64,000 bases of DNA from Paraburkholderia podalyriae (lineage in GTDB: Bacteria > Pseudomonadota > Gammaproteobacteria > Burkholderiales > Burkholderiaceae): contig NZ_VZQQ01000021.1 in NCBI RefSeq assembly GCF_014397785.1, positions 59,034 through 123,033 on the forward strand, given 5' to 3'. Below, in pieces: positions 17,804 through 26,325 of this stretch. Made by a program: the position numbers and the translations under genes. Every line of letters starts with the position of its first letter. The first letter of the stretch is position 1. A model generated the notes under the pieces. It searched no databases, was not told the origin of the DNA, and worked only from the letters and a program-made list of their open reading frames with translations.

Positions 17804-18856
17804 ATGACGTTCAAACGGATCTTTCACGCTGTAGAAACTCACTCGGGCGAGCCCATGCGGGTTATCACCGGCGGCGTTCCGCATATTCCCGGCAATACAG
17901 TGTATGAGCAGATGAAGTGGCTGGAGGTGAATGACGACCAGATTCGCATGTTGATGCTTCGGGAGCCGAGGGGCTATCCGCCGTTGTGCTGCAATCTCAT
18001 CGTTCCCGCCAAGCATCCGGATGCCGCGGCCGGCTACATCATCATGGAGCAGGTCGAGTATCCGGTCATGAGCGGCGGCAATACGATTTCTGTCGCGACA
18101 GTGCTGCTCGAAACGGGCATGATTCCGATGCAGGAGCCTGTGACCGAATTCCAGCTCGAGGCGCCCGCGGGCCTGATTGGAATCCGGGCGGAATGCGCGA
18201 ACGGAAAAGTGACGCAGGTAACGTTCAGGAACGTTCCGGCCTTTGCAGCACATATCGAGAAAGTCATCGATGTGCCACATCTGGGAAAAGTCACGGTTGA
18301 CGTCGGTTGGGGCGGCATGTTTTATGTGATCGCCGACGTGCGTCAGTTCAAAGGACTTGAATTGATCCCGGAGCACGGCCGTGAAATTACGCGCGTGTCG
18401 GCGCTTGTTCTCAAGGCGGCACAGGAGCAACTGCCCGTCGCGCATCCGCATTATCCGGGCTATGGGATCACGATCGCCCAACTCTCAGGTCCCACAAGCA
18501 ACCCGAACGCCGATTGGAGAAACGCCGTAACCGTCGCTAGCGGGGCAATTGATTTCGCCAACCCTGCAACCTGGACGGGAGCGATCGATCGCTGCCCGTG
18601 CGGCACGGGCACGTCGGCCAAGATGGCAACACTGCATGCAAAAGGCCAGTTGGACATAAACCAGCCGTTCCGTCACGAGGGCGTTCTGGGGACGGTCTAC
18701 ACCGGACGCCTCGTAGAGCAGGTGAATGTCGGAGAGATTCATGCGGTGGTGCCCACCATCTCCGGACGCTCATGGATCTACGGCTTTAACACATACGTGC
18801 TCGATCCGGACGATCCTTTCCCGAATGGCTTCACGATGGGTGACATGTGGGCCTGA
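17804..18856 (+). CDS. Proline racemase family enzyme with a Ser/Cys active-site pair (hydroxyproline epimerase / trans-3-hydroxy-L-proline dehydratase type)
   Basis: The 350-residue protein has the proline racemase fold: MRVITGGVPHIPG, LMLREPRGYP and the C-terminal DRCPCGTGTSAKMA. In racemases and most epimerases the two acid/base residues are both Cys. Here the first is Ser90 (PVMSGGNT instead of MCGHGT) and the second is Cys266, with an extra Cys264. From published family surveys as I recall them, Ser/Cys members act as trans-3-hydroxyproline dehydratases, often with 4-hydroxyproline epimerase activity. The neighbouring Ldh2-type reductase would convert the dehydration product pyrroline-2-carboxylate to proline, which supports the dehydratase reading. 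Confidence 0.85.
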   Translation: MTFKRIFHAVETHSGEPMRVITGGVPHIPGNTVYEQMKWLEVNDDQIRMLMLREPRGYPPLCCNLIVPAKHPDAAAGYIIMEQVEYPVMSGGNTISVATVLLETGMIPMQEPVTEFQLEAPAGLIGIRAECANGKVTQVTFRNVPAFAAHIEKVIDVPHLGKVTVDVGWGGMFYVIADVRQFKGLELIPEHGREITRVSALVLKAAQEQLPVAHPHYPGYGITIAQLSGPTSNPNADWRNAVTVASGAIDFANPATWTGAIDRCPCGTGTSAKMATLHAKGQLDINQPFRHEGVLGTVYTGRLVEQVNVGEIHAVVPTISGRSWIYGFNTYVLDPDDPFPNGFTMGDMWA

Positions 18857-18896
18857 AGCGCAGCATGCAATCCGCCTGGTGGCAGGCAGATAGACG

Positions 18897-19874
18897 GTGG
18901 TAACGATGCGATACGAACCTGAAGACGCACAACGAATCGCGTACGGAGCGCTCAAAGCGGTTGGAGCGAGCGACGCAGTCGCGCGGTCGCTCGCCGCGGC
19001 GGTGATTTCTGCCGAACTGGCGGGTAGCAAGGCTGTCGGTTTTGCGCATCTTCCGGACTATCTGGACGGCTTTACAAAGGGGCGGATCTCGAAGAATGCA
19101 GAGCCCGATATCGACGCCACAGTCCCGGCGGCCATAAAAATCGACGCGAAGCAGGGCATCGCCCAGCTTGCGTTCGATCGCATCTGCGAAGACCTGGTGA
19201 TGCGGACGACGGATTACGGCGTTGCTGTTCTATCCATCGCCAACAGTTTCACTGTCGGAGAGCTCGGGTACTACACGCGGCGTTGCGCCGAACGCCGACT
19301 CGTTGCTGTTGCTACCTGTAACGCCACTGCGCAGATGACGACGCTGGAATCGGGCAAAGCCGTCTACGGAACCAACCCTCTTTCATTTGCTGCGCCGATG
19401 GCGCAGGGCCGGCGGCCGCTGGTCATCGATCAGGCCTCCAGCGCGACAGCGTTCGTTAGCGTGCGCAAAGCGGCGGAAAGCGGGGAGTCGATTCCCGAAG
19501 GGTGGGCGGTCGATCAGAACGGCCATCCCACCATTGATGCCAGAGAAGCGATGAAAGGACTACTGCTCGCGTTCGGTGGTGCGCGAGGCGCGAATATCGC
19601 CATGATCATGGAGATACTCGCGGCCGGAATGACGGGCGCCAACTGGTCGATGGACGCGCCTCACTATGCGCTTGGCAGCGAGAGTCCCGGAGTCGGCCTG
19701 TTTCTCGTCGCATTCAGACCGGAGGCGCTGGTGGCCGGATTCACTGAACGTCTGTCGGCGCATATCGACAGGCTTGCGCAGTCCGGCGTGCGCATCCCTG
19801 GCAGCCATATCAAGGTTCATCAGGTGGACGTCCCTGCGGACGTTATGGATCGCGTGCGGGCGTACATCAGATAG
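18897..19874 (+). CDS. Ldh2/MDH2-family dehydrogenase, probable delta-1-pyrroline-2-carboxylate reductase
   Basis: The 325-residue protein belongs to the malate/L-lactate/ureidoglycolate dehydrogenase superfamily unrelated to classic LDH. Visible signatures are SKAVGFAHLPDYLDGFTKGRI, TCNATAQMT, YGTNPLSFAAPM and EGWAVDQNGHPT, then MEILAAGMTGANW. The family includes the NAD(P)H-dependent reductases of delta-1-piperideine- and pyrroline-2-carboxylate. Downstream of a probable trans-3-hydroxyproline dehydratase, reduction of pyrroline-2-carboxylate to L-proline is the natural role, feeding the PutA-like protein. The start is GTG 18897 or ATG 18906; neither has a strong ribosome site. Confidence 0.82.
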   Translation: MVTMRYEPEDAQRIAYGALKAVGASDAVARSLAAAVISAELAGSKAVGFAHLPDYLDGFTKGRISKNAEPDIDATVPAAIKIDAKQGIAQLAFDRICEDLVMRTTDYGVAVLSIANSFTVGELGYYTRRCAERRLVAVATCNATAQMTTLESGKAVYGTNPLSFAAPMAQGRRPLVIDQASSATAFVSVRKAAESGESIPEGWAVDQNGHPTIDAREAMKGLLLAFGGARGANIAMIMEILAAGMTGANWSMDAPHYALGSESPGVGLFLVAFRPEALVAGFTERLSAHIDRLAQSGVRIPGSHIKVHQVDVPADVMDRVRAYIR

Positions 19875-19914
19875 GCGCAGGCGGCCACTACGGTGCGCCT
19901 GTACGTTCCAACGG

Positions 19915-21144
19915 TCAAAGCCAGTCGGTCTCAAACTGGAACGTCGATAGCGGCGTGCAGCCATGGTCTGTGAGTAGCACCTGCTGCTCGAGCTTCACTC
20001 CTTCCTTACCGCCTTCATCGCCGATATAACTTTCGATACAGAGAGTCATTCCGGCTTCGAACATGCCGTCATAGCCTCGGTCCTGGAAGTACGAGATGGA
20101 CGGATACTCGTCGACCATGCCGATGCCGTGTGCGAGGCAACTGTACCGGTTCTTGAAGAACGTATCCGGCATTGCCCAGCTTCGTTCGGCGAATTCATTG
20201 AACGTCATGCCGGGCTTGATGAGTGCCATGTTGGTATGCAGCTGCTCGTAGGCAGACGCGTAAAGCCGCCGCTGATCGTCGGTCGGTCGGACGTGGCCGA
20301 CTGTCCACGTTCGCGAGATGTCAGCACAGTATCCGAAGGGGCCAACCAGATCCGTGTCGAACGCAATCAGTTCGCCTTTCTGCATTAACCTCGGGCTGCA
20401 CTCCTGCATCCACGGGTTCGTACGGCTTCCCGACGCCAGCAGCCGCGTCTCGATCCACTCGCCGCCGAGTTTGATGTTTTCGAAGTGCAGGTGCGCCCAC
20501 AGTTCCTGCTCGGTCATGCCCGGGCGCAAAGCTTCGTGCATTCGCTGAATGCCTTGTTCGCAAACGTCGATCGCGGCTTTCATCACCAGCAGTTCATCGT
20601 CGGACTTGATGGTTCGAGCCACTTCCATCAGAGCCTGACCATCCACAACGCTGATACCTTCCTCACCGAGGGCATGCAGACCTTCTGGATCAAGTCGGTC
20701 GACTGCGATCCGCCGTTCGGATGGAGCGTTTTGACGCAGCAGATCCGCAATTTCGCGCGCCCACTGCTTTGCCTTCGCGGCGACTTGTGATCCAGCATTA
20801 AAGTAGTTCCAGCACACAGCACTGCGGATTTCCGCATCGACCGGCACCTCGTTCCAGACGTGCTCACAGTTGTGAAATTCGAATCCGATCACTGGCCCAT
20901 CGGCAAACACGACCACGTAACGCGTGGGATTGCGGCCCGTCCATATCTGCATGTTGGATGTGTCTGTCGCGTACCGGATATTCACTGGGTCGTACATGAC
21001 GATTGCCGGTACGCGACTCTTTCTAAGCTGGCGACGTACGCGCTCCAACCGATAGTGACGGACGCGATCAAGCAACCCTCGCGGCAGGTAGCCTGGAACA
21101 GCGGACTCGGGCAGCGCGGCGTGAAGCGAGGAAATCCCCGGCAT
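19915..21144 (-). CDS. DddP-like M24-family metalloenzyme (DMSP-lyase / creatinase / Xaa-Pro peptidase superfamily)
   Basis: The 409-residue cytoplasmic protein has the two-domain creatinase/prolidase fold. The metal ligands Asp263, Asp265, Asp275, His339, Glu371 and Glu386 can be placed, and Tyr334 and Asp345 also match DddP positions. A segment near residues 222-245 (GGEWIETRLLASGSRTNPW) closely resembles what I remember of Roseobacter DddP, an iron-dependent DMSP lyase, more than true prolidases. The spacing of these residues equals that of DddP Asp295, Asp297, Asp307, Tyr366, His371, Asp377, Glu406 and Glu421. CAGGAGAA precedes the ATG. In this cluster it may act on a betaine or sulfonium analogue; peptidase activity is not excluded. 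Confidence 0.75.
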   Translation of the reverse strand: MPGISSLHAALPESAVPGYLPRGLLDRVRHYRLERVRRQLRKSRVPAIVMYDPVNIRYATDTSNMQIWTGRNPTRYVVVFADGPVIGFEFHNCEHVWNEVPVDAEIRSAVCWNYFNAGSQVAAKAKQWAREIADLLRQNAPSERRIAVDRLDPEGLHALGEEGISVVDGQALMEVARTIKSDDELLVMKAAIDVCEQGIQRMHEALRPGMTEQELWAHLHFENIKLGGEWIETRLLASGSRTNPWMQECSPRLMQKGELIAFDTDLVGPFGYCADISRTWTVGHVRPTDDQRRLYASAYEQLHTNMALIKPGMTFNEFAERSWAMPDTFFKNRYSCLAHGIGMVDEYPSISYFQDRGYDGMFEAGMTLCIESYIGDEGGKEGVKLEQQVLLTDHGCTPLSTFQFETDWL

Positions 21145-21344
21145 GAATTGTTCTCCTGTTGTGATCCGTGGGGCGATCGAGTCAAGGCGCAGCGAGCCGC
21201 AAACGCATTGAATGTGCGAGGGCGGGGCCGATCAGATTCGTTGCGGCTCTGGTTTGAATGAGCCGGTTGAAACGGCGTCGGCATGCTTCTCCAACGCAGT
21301 ATCGGAACGACGAAAAAGTCGGTCAACCGCCTTTATTTTCCTTC

Positions 21345-21371
21345 TCGCATGACTTTAAGTTATCCAAGGAG
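21345..21371 (+). repeat. 27-bp direct repeat, copy 1 (candidate LysR-regulated cis element)
   Basis: The segment begins TCGCATGACTTTAAG and ends CCAAGGAG. It matches 22 of 27 bases with 22479-22505. It lies between the LysR gene and the divergently placed upstream side of the DddP-like gene, so one repeat lies on each side of the LysR gene. Confidence 0.55.
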
Positions 21372-21405
21372 TGCCACGTGCATGCCGTGCGAATTCAGCG
21401 CTTCA

Positions 21406-22329
21406 TTAGCGAACCGTCAGGTCTCCGCGGAGCCAGTCGATCAGTTGCGTGATCACGGGCGAGATGGTCCGGCCGTGGGGCACAACCACAAAGTAGGAAT
21501 CGGCTGGCTTGAAGGTGGCGACGTCGAGTCGAACAAGCTCTCCGGATGCCAACAGGTCTTCTACCAGTCGGCTCCATCCAAGTGCAATGCCTTGTCCATA
21601 CCTGGCCGCCTGTATCGCGTCGGTGTAAAGGCTGCAGCGAAGAACCTTGTTGAGGCGCGAGGGACGGTGGCCGACCGCACGGAACCACTCTGTCCAGTCC
21701 ATCCAGCCCTCTGTCGTCGAGTCAGACTCGACCAGCGCCATGCTGGCAAGCTGCTCGAGTGACTCCGGCGCATCGTTCTCTTTAAGGAATTCGGGAGAGC
21801 AAACCGGAAAGATCTCGACGTCGAAGAGGAGTGTCGAGGTGCCGTCCGACCATTGCCCGTCTCCATAACGGACCGCAACGTCGACTTCGACATGCCGCAG
21901 GTCAGCGGTGAACATCTGGGTTGTCAGGCGCAGTTGAAGTGGCGGCTTCAGCTTTTTCAGGTTAGCCAGTCGCGGAAGAAGCCGGAACTGCGAAAAAGCT
22001 GCGGTCGATGCCAATACCAGTTCGCGCTGCTCGCCTGTCGCCAGGCGATCGAACACGCCCGCGATCTTCTGCATGGACTCCGCCACCACCAGATACAAGG
22101 CCTCGCCCTCGGCGGTGAGCTCAATGGAACGATGCCCACGATGGAACAGACGCACGGCCAGCGTTTCTTCCAGGAACCTGATCTGACGACTTGCAGCCGA
22201 TTGGGTAACGCCAAGTTCAGCCGCGGCAAGCGTGAAGCTGCCCAGACGAGCCACCGCCTCGAACTCCACCAAAGCCGTAAGCGACGGAACAATTCTGCGG
22301 TAGCCCTTCGTTCCTCTGGAACTTTTCAT
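21406..22329 (-). CDS. LysR-family transcriptional regulator, GcvA-like
   Basis: The 307-residue protein starts at ATG 22329 (MKSSRGTKGYRRIVPSL). Frame continues upstream to 22623, but that stretch has no family resemblance. The N-terminal HTH reads ALVEFEAVARLGSFTLAAAELGVTQSAASRQIRFLEETL, followed by a substrate-binding half of the GcvA type (DVAVRYGDGQW, AARYGQGIALGWSRLVEDLL). It lies between the DddP-like gene and the Rieske oxygenase operon, and a related 27-bp element is found on each side of it, so it probably controls both. Confidence 0.9.
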   Translation of the reverse strand: MKSSRGTKGYRRIVPSLTALVEFEAVARLGSFTLAAAELGVTQSAASRQIRFLEETLAVRLFHRGHRSIELTAEGEALYLVVAESMQKIAGVFDRLATGEQRELVLASTAAFSQFRLLPRLANLKKLKPPLQLRLTTQMFTADLRHVEVDVAVRYGDGQWSDGTSTLLFDVEIFPVCSPEFLKENDAPESLEQLASMALVESDSTTEGWMDWTEWFRAVGHRPSRLNKVLRCSLYTDAIQAARYGQGIALGWSRLVEDLLASGELVRLDVATFKPADSYFVVVPHGRTISPVITQLIDWLRGDLTVR

Positions 22330-22478
22330 CCTATGTCTCTGTTCGATGCTGTAGTCGTAAGAAGGTGGGCATCTGCCAACGTTTAGACAGCCCCATGTGA
22401 CAGGCACTCCCGTGCAACGAAGCCAGGGTTTACATGTGTTCCGGGGGCTTCCGTGAGCGCGTCGCCCGAGCTTGATTT

Positions 22479-22505
22479 TCGCATGACTTAAACGAATACA
22501 AGGAG
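22479..22505 (+). repeat. 27-bp direct repeat, copy 2, upstream of the Rieske oxygenase operon
   Basis: The segment begins TCGCATGACTTAAAC and ends ACAAGGAG, 95 bases before the Rieske oxygenase start. It is a candidate binding site for the divergent LysR regulator. Confidence 0.55.
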
Positions 22506-22600
22506 GCAAATAAAGCGCATTGACGGTGCATATTGGCGATCCAATACTGAATGCAATGCTGCACCAAGCGCTGCGGCGCATACCGACGAAGAGACCCACC

Positions 22601-23863
22601 ATGTCATCCGTAATCAAGATCAAAACTCATCGCGAACTGCTCGACAGCCGGCAACCGGGACACGGCATGCCAGGCGAGTTGTTCGGCCGCCAGGACGTGT
22701 TCGAGACCGATGTCGAGGTCTTCTTTCACAAGCTCTGGATTCTCGTCGGCGTGACGGCCGATGTACCGGAGCCGGGCGACGTCCATACGGTCGACATTGG
22801 CAAGGCATCGATCATCATCGTTCGCGACGACGACGAAAACATTCGGGCCTATCGGAACGTGTGCCGCCATCGTGGCTCGCGCATCATGAAAACAACGGGC
22901 AAGGCAACCGTCGGCATGCTGGTGTGTCCGTATCACCAATGGACGTACGATCTCGACGGAAGCCTGCGCCACAGTTCGCACATGGGCAAAGACTTCGACC
23001 CGGGTTGTCATAGCCTTATTCCGGTTCATGTGAAGAGCGTTGGAGCGCACGTCTTCGTTTGCCTCGCCGATGAACCGCCGGAGGACTTCTCCAAGCTGGA
23101 AACCGTCATGACGCCGCGCTTCGCTCCGTACGATCTCACGCGCACAAAGGTCGCGCATGAGCTGGAGATCATCGAAAACGGCAACTGGAAGCTCGTGATG
23201 GAAAATAACCGCGAGTGCTATCACTGCGCGGGCACCCATCCCGAACTCGTGAACTCGTTCCAGGCGGAAGATTTCGGTTTCTGTCCGGACGGGCAGGGCG
23301 AGGACGCCCTGAAAGCTTACGACGACTACGTGACGCGCAACGCGGCCACTCAGCAAGCATGGGAAAAAGACGGTTGGATCTGCGAGCGGTTCGAGTCGGT
23401 GGATGAAAGCGTTCATACGAACTTCCGTACGCAGCGGCTGGTGATTGCCGGCGCGAACGAGTCGCAAACGATGGACACGAAAGTGGCCTGCACGAAGCTG
23501 CTGGGCAACGTTTCCCGTCGGAACCTCGGCGACGTGCACATGTGGGGTCACCACTCGTGGACGCATGTGATGAGCGACCATGCTGTGATCGCCTACATCC
23601 TGCCGCTTGCGCCTGACAAGACGCTGGTTCGCACCGTATGGCTCGTTCACGAAGACGCGGTCGAGGGTGTCGATTACGACCTGCGGAAGCTGACCGAAGT
23701 GTGGAATGCCACGACCAATCAGGATGCCGAACTTGTTGCGAACGCTCATAACGGGACGCAGGATCCGGCTTACCGGCCTGGGCCGTTCTCACGGTTCACT
23801 GAAGCGCCGCTGGACGAATTCTCGCGCTGGTACGACGCGCGCCTGAAACAGAGCGGGGTCTGA
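22601..23863 (+). CDS. Rieske non-heme iron oxygenase, glycine-betaine/stachydrine demethylase-like (GbcA/Stc2 type)
   Basis: The 420-residue protein carries the Rieske [2Fe-2S] ligands CRHRGS and CPYHQW (about residues 88-112) and a mononuclear iron site in ENNRECYHCAGTHPEL (about residues 205-220). This pattern is found in the quaternary-ammonium demethylases GbcA, Stc2 and carnitine oxygenases. Such enzymes oxidise an N-methyl group and release formaldehyde, using electrons from a partner reductase, encoded 7 bases downstream. ATG 22601 is chosen over an upstream ATG-less extension to 22520, which shows no family similarity. The cluster context points to a proline-type betaine. Confidence 0.88.
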   Translation: MSSVIKIKTHRELLDSRQPGHGMPGELFGRQDVFETDVEVFFHKLWILVGVTADVPEPGDVHTVDIGKASIIIVRDDDENIRAYRNVCRHRGSRIMKTTGKATVGMLVCPYHQWTYDLDGSLRHSSHMGKDFDPGCHSLIPVHVKSVGAHVFVCLADEPPEDFSKLETVMTPRFAPYDLTRTKVAHELEIIENGNWKLVMENNRECYHCAGTHPELVNSFQAEDFGFCPDGQGEDALKAYDDYVTRNAATQQAWEKDGWICERFESVDESVHTNFRTQRLVIAGANESQTMDTKVACTKLLGNVSRRNLGDVHMWGHHSWTHVMSDHAVIAYILPLAPDKTLVRTVWLVHEDAVEGVDYDLRKLTEVWNATTNQDAELVANAHNGTQDPAYRPGPFSRFTEAPLDEFSRWYDARLKQSGV

Positions 23864-23870
23864 GAACGAT

Positions 23871-25010
23871 ATGGACATCGCCGTGGATACTTGCGTCCCT
23901 GAACAGAGATCCGAATTGGCAGACCGCTTCAGTCTTGCCTCGACATGGGAACGTGCGGATGCGCAGTGGCCAAGCCACGAGCAACGAACGCTGGTTTGCT
24001 GCCGCGTGCTGGCCGAGACGCACGACGTCCGCACATTCGTATTTGCAGCCGAACAGGGAAGACCGTTCGCCTTCGAGCCGGGGCAGTTCGTGACGGTCAC
24101 CGCGGAGATCGAAGGTAAGCCGGTCAGTCGGTGCTACACCATATCGTCGCCGCCAACCCGCCCTTACACGCTCTCGATAACTGTCAAGCGGGCGCCGGGT
24201 GGCGTCATGTCGAACTGGCTACATGACAACATGACCGAAGGCATGTCGCTGTCTGCTTACGGCCCGTCTGGCATCTTCACGCCTTCGGCCGGGCCATCGG
24301 AAAAAGCGCTCTATCTGTCGGCCGGGTCCGGCGTCACGCCGCTGATGGCGATGACGCGTGCGGCATTCGACCTCGGACAGGATCGCGATATAGTCTTTGT
24401 TCACAGTGCCAGAACGCCCGAGGACATCATCTTTGCCAAAGAGCTTGCTGCGCTCGAACAAATGTCGAAGACGCTCCGCGTGATCCACATCTGTGAAGCG
24501 CAGAGTGAAAAAGGCGACTGGCGAGGTCCTGTGGGACGACTCAGTCTCGATCTGCTGAAGGAGCGCGTGCCCGACTATCAGGAACGGGAGGTCTTTACGT
24601 GCGGTCCGGCGGGTTACATGGAGGCAGTCAGAAAGACACTCCTCGACGGAAACCACAACCCCTCAAGGTATCACCAGGAAAGCTTCAATTTCGCGGAGAC
24701 CGTCGAAGTTGTCGAAGCCGCTCCAGGGGAAACGGCTAGCGCTCAGTCCTGCTTTACTGTGCGTCTGGCACGTTCCGGGAAGACTTTCACGATGGACGCA
24801 TCGCAGACCGTGCTTGCTGCCGCGCGCAAGGCGGGTGTGCCGTTGCCTTCGTCCTGCAGCCAGGGCATATGCGGCACCTGCAAGACCACGCTGCTCGAGG
24901 GAACCGTTGACATGAAGCACAACGGAGGGATTCGCCCGCGTGAGATCGACAAAGGTCTTCGACTGATGTGTTGCAGTAAGCCTACATCCAATATTGTGCT
25001 GGATCTGTAG
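23871..25010 (+). CDS. Rieske oxygenase reductase (FAD/NADH domain plus C-terminal plant-type [2Fe-2S]), GbcB-like
   Basis: The 379-residue protein has an FAD-binding domain (PGQFVTV, RCYTISSPP near residue 90), an NAD(P)H domain (LSAGSGVTPLMAM, then VFTCGPAGYMEAV near residue 245), and a C-terminal ferredoxin domain with Cys ligands in CSQGICGTCKTTLLEG and LMCCS. This order fits the hybrid reductases of GbcB/StcB type. It should deliver electrons from NADH to the oxygenase encoded directly upstream. It is the last gene of the cluster before mobile-element debris. Confidence 0.9.
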   Translation: MDIAVDTCVPEQRSELADRFSLASTWERADAQWPSHEQRTLVCCRVLAETHDVRTFVFAAEQGRPFAFEPGQFVTVTAEIEGKPVSRCYTISSPPTRPYTLSITVKRAPGGVMSNWLHDNMTEGMSLSAYGPSGIFTPSAGPSEKALYLSAGSGVTPLMAMTRAAFDLGQDRDIVFVHSARTPEDIIFAKELAALEQMSKTLRVIHICEAQSEKGDWRGPVGRLSLDLLKERVPDYQEREVFTCGPAGYMEAVRKTLLDGNHNPSRYHQESFNFAETVEVVEAAPGETASAQSCFTVRLARSGKTFTMDASQTVLAAARKAGVPLPSSCSQGICGTCKTTLLEGTVDMKHNGGIRPREIDKGLRLMCCSKPTSNIVLDL

Positions 25011-25142
25011 CGGCGCACACACCCGACTACCTCATTTGGATTGAACAGATGGGTGAGCGCTATCTGCGCAGCACGTGTTGATGTGCAATAATTCCGCGAG
25101 CCGTGGTCAGTAATTGTGCTAACAGAAAAGTGCCGGAATACC

Positions 25143-25481
25143 GCTAGCCTAGTCTGGTCAGCGGTTCCTGCAGATGTTCGCGACGGGTCTCGTCGCGCGC
25201 AGCGTACAGCTCCCACGCCGCCGGTGTGACTCCCGGTTGGGTAGCACAATGCCGATGATCGGCGCATGTGGCTTCTCGGTCGGTCCCAATACCCGACCGG
25301 GAAAGCGCAGGTAGATCATCAGCACAGCGATACCGAGCCGGTTGTGGCCGCCTCGATGCTGGCGCACGAACGCAAAGTCCTCCGCCAACAACGTGGCCAG
25401 GCGAATCAGTTCGCTTTTATCTTCTGGGAAAGCAAACAGCTGGAATCGCTGCACAGGCGTAAGGAGTTCGCGGCGGGGCAC
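25143..25481 (-). pseudogene. Tn3-family transposase N-terminal remnant
   Basis: From a GTG at 25481 the frame reads PRRELLTPVQRFQLFAFPED, then RHRGGHNRLGIAVLMIYLRFPGR, the usual N-terminus of Tn3-family TnpA. The match breaks near LGPTEKPHAP and resumes in another frame with WELYARDETRREHLQEPLTRL. Only about 110 of the roughly 990 residues of TnpA remain. The remnant starts 4 bases after the resolvase remnant, matching a tnpR-tnpA layout. Confidence 0.8.
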
Positions 25482-25484
25482 GAT

Positions 25485-26044
25485 TCACCTCGTCGAGCGA
25501 AGATACTGATACAGAGTTTCGCGGCTAACGCCAAATTCACGAGCGATCTTAGGCTTTACGTTCGCCAGCGTCATGCGACGGCGAAGGTCGGCCACCTGCG
25601 CGTCGGACTAGGCCGGCTTACGACCGCGATAGGCGCCGCGTTGCTGCGCCAGGGCGATGCCCTCACGCTGGCGTTCGCGAATCAGCGCGCGTTCAAATTC
25701 CGCGAAGGCGCCCATCACCGACAGCATAAGGTTCGCCATCGGCGAATCTTCGCCCGTGAAGGTCAGGCATTTTTTCGTGAACTCGATGCGCACGTCGCGC
25801 TCGGTCAACGCCTGGACGAGGTGGCGCAGATCGTCCAGGTTCCGCGCGAGTCGGTCCATGCTGTGCACGATCACGGTGTCGCCAGCACGCACGAACGTGA
25901 GCAGCGCGTCGAGCCGCGGCCGCTTCGTGTCCTTGCCGGACGCCTTGTCGGTGAAGGTGCGATCCAGCGCAAGCCGTCGAGCTGGCGCGCGGCATTCGGT
26001 TCGAACGTGCTGACCCGCACGTAGCCGACGCGCTGACCATTCAT
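25485..26044 (-). pseudogene. Tn3-type serine resolvase pseudogene (frameshift and in-frame stop)
   Basis: The start MNGQRVGYVRVSTFEPNAAR carries the serine recombinase N-terminal motif with the catalytic Ser. A frameshift near QLDG is followed by a clean middle part (GDTVIVHSMDRLARNLDDLR, MLSVMGAFAEFERALIRERQ) up to GRKPA. A stop then interrupts the C-terminal HTH, which continues as DAQVADLRRRM and REFGVSRETLYQYLRSTR. All parts of a resolvase of about 185 residues are present but the reading frame is broken twice. Confidence 0.85.
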
Positions 26045-26129
26045 GGCTGGCGAGTTTCCGGCAAAGGTGTCAGCCTGAAATTTCTGACCTTGGAGAGTCC
26101 GCGTCAAACAATTGTCCGCAAGCCTCTCC

Positions 26130-26300
26130 CCACGGCGCCGAGCGTTGGCCATGTACTTGACGCATTGCACCACCTTGCGCCCGCCCCAGATGCGGCGCTC
26201 TCCGCCGGAGTTGCCCGGGTCGTTGTTCAACGACGCCACGCCGGCCAGCTTCGCGGCCCTCGCGTTGCTGATCTGCCTGAGTTCAAAAACGAATGCAGTT
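26130..26300 (-). mobile_element. IS110-family transposase C-terminal remnant
   Basis: The translation LRQISNARAAKLAGVASLNN, followed by GERRIWGGRKVVQCVKYMAN, matches the conserved C-terminal transposase_20 part of IS110/IS1111 elements (normally ELG...AALVGVAPLNRDSG...WGGR...LYMA). About 55 residues remain, joined to the resolvase remnant. Confidence 0.75.
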
Positions 26301-26325
26301 GACGCTCTTTCGGGAGAAACTCCGC

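Noticed and set aside
22330..22623. N-terminal extension of the LysR protein to 405 residues
   Set aside because: The extra 98 residues lack similarity, overlap the promoter and start of the divergent Rieske gene, and the internal ATG at 22329 gives the normal family length.
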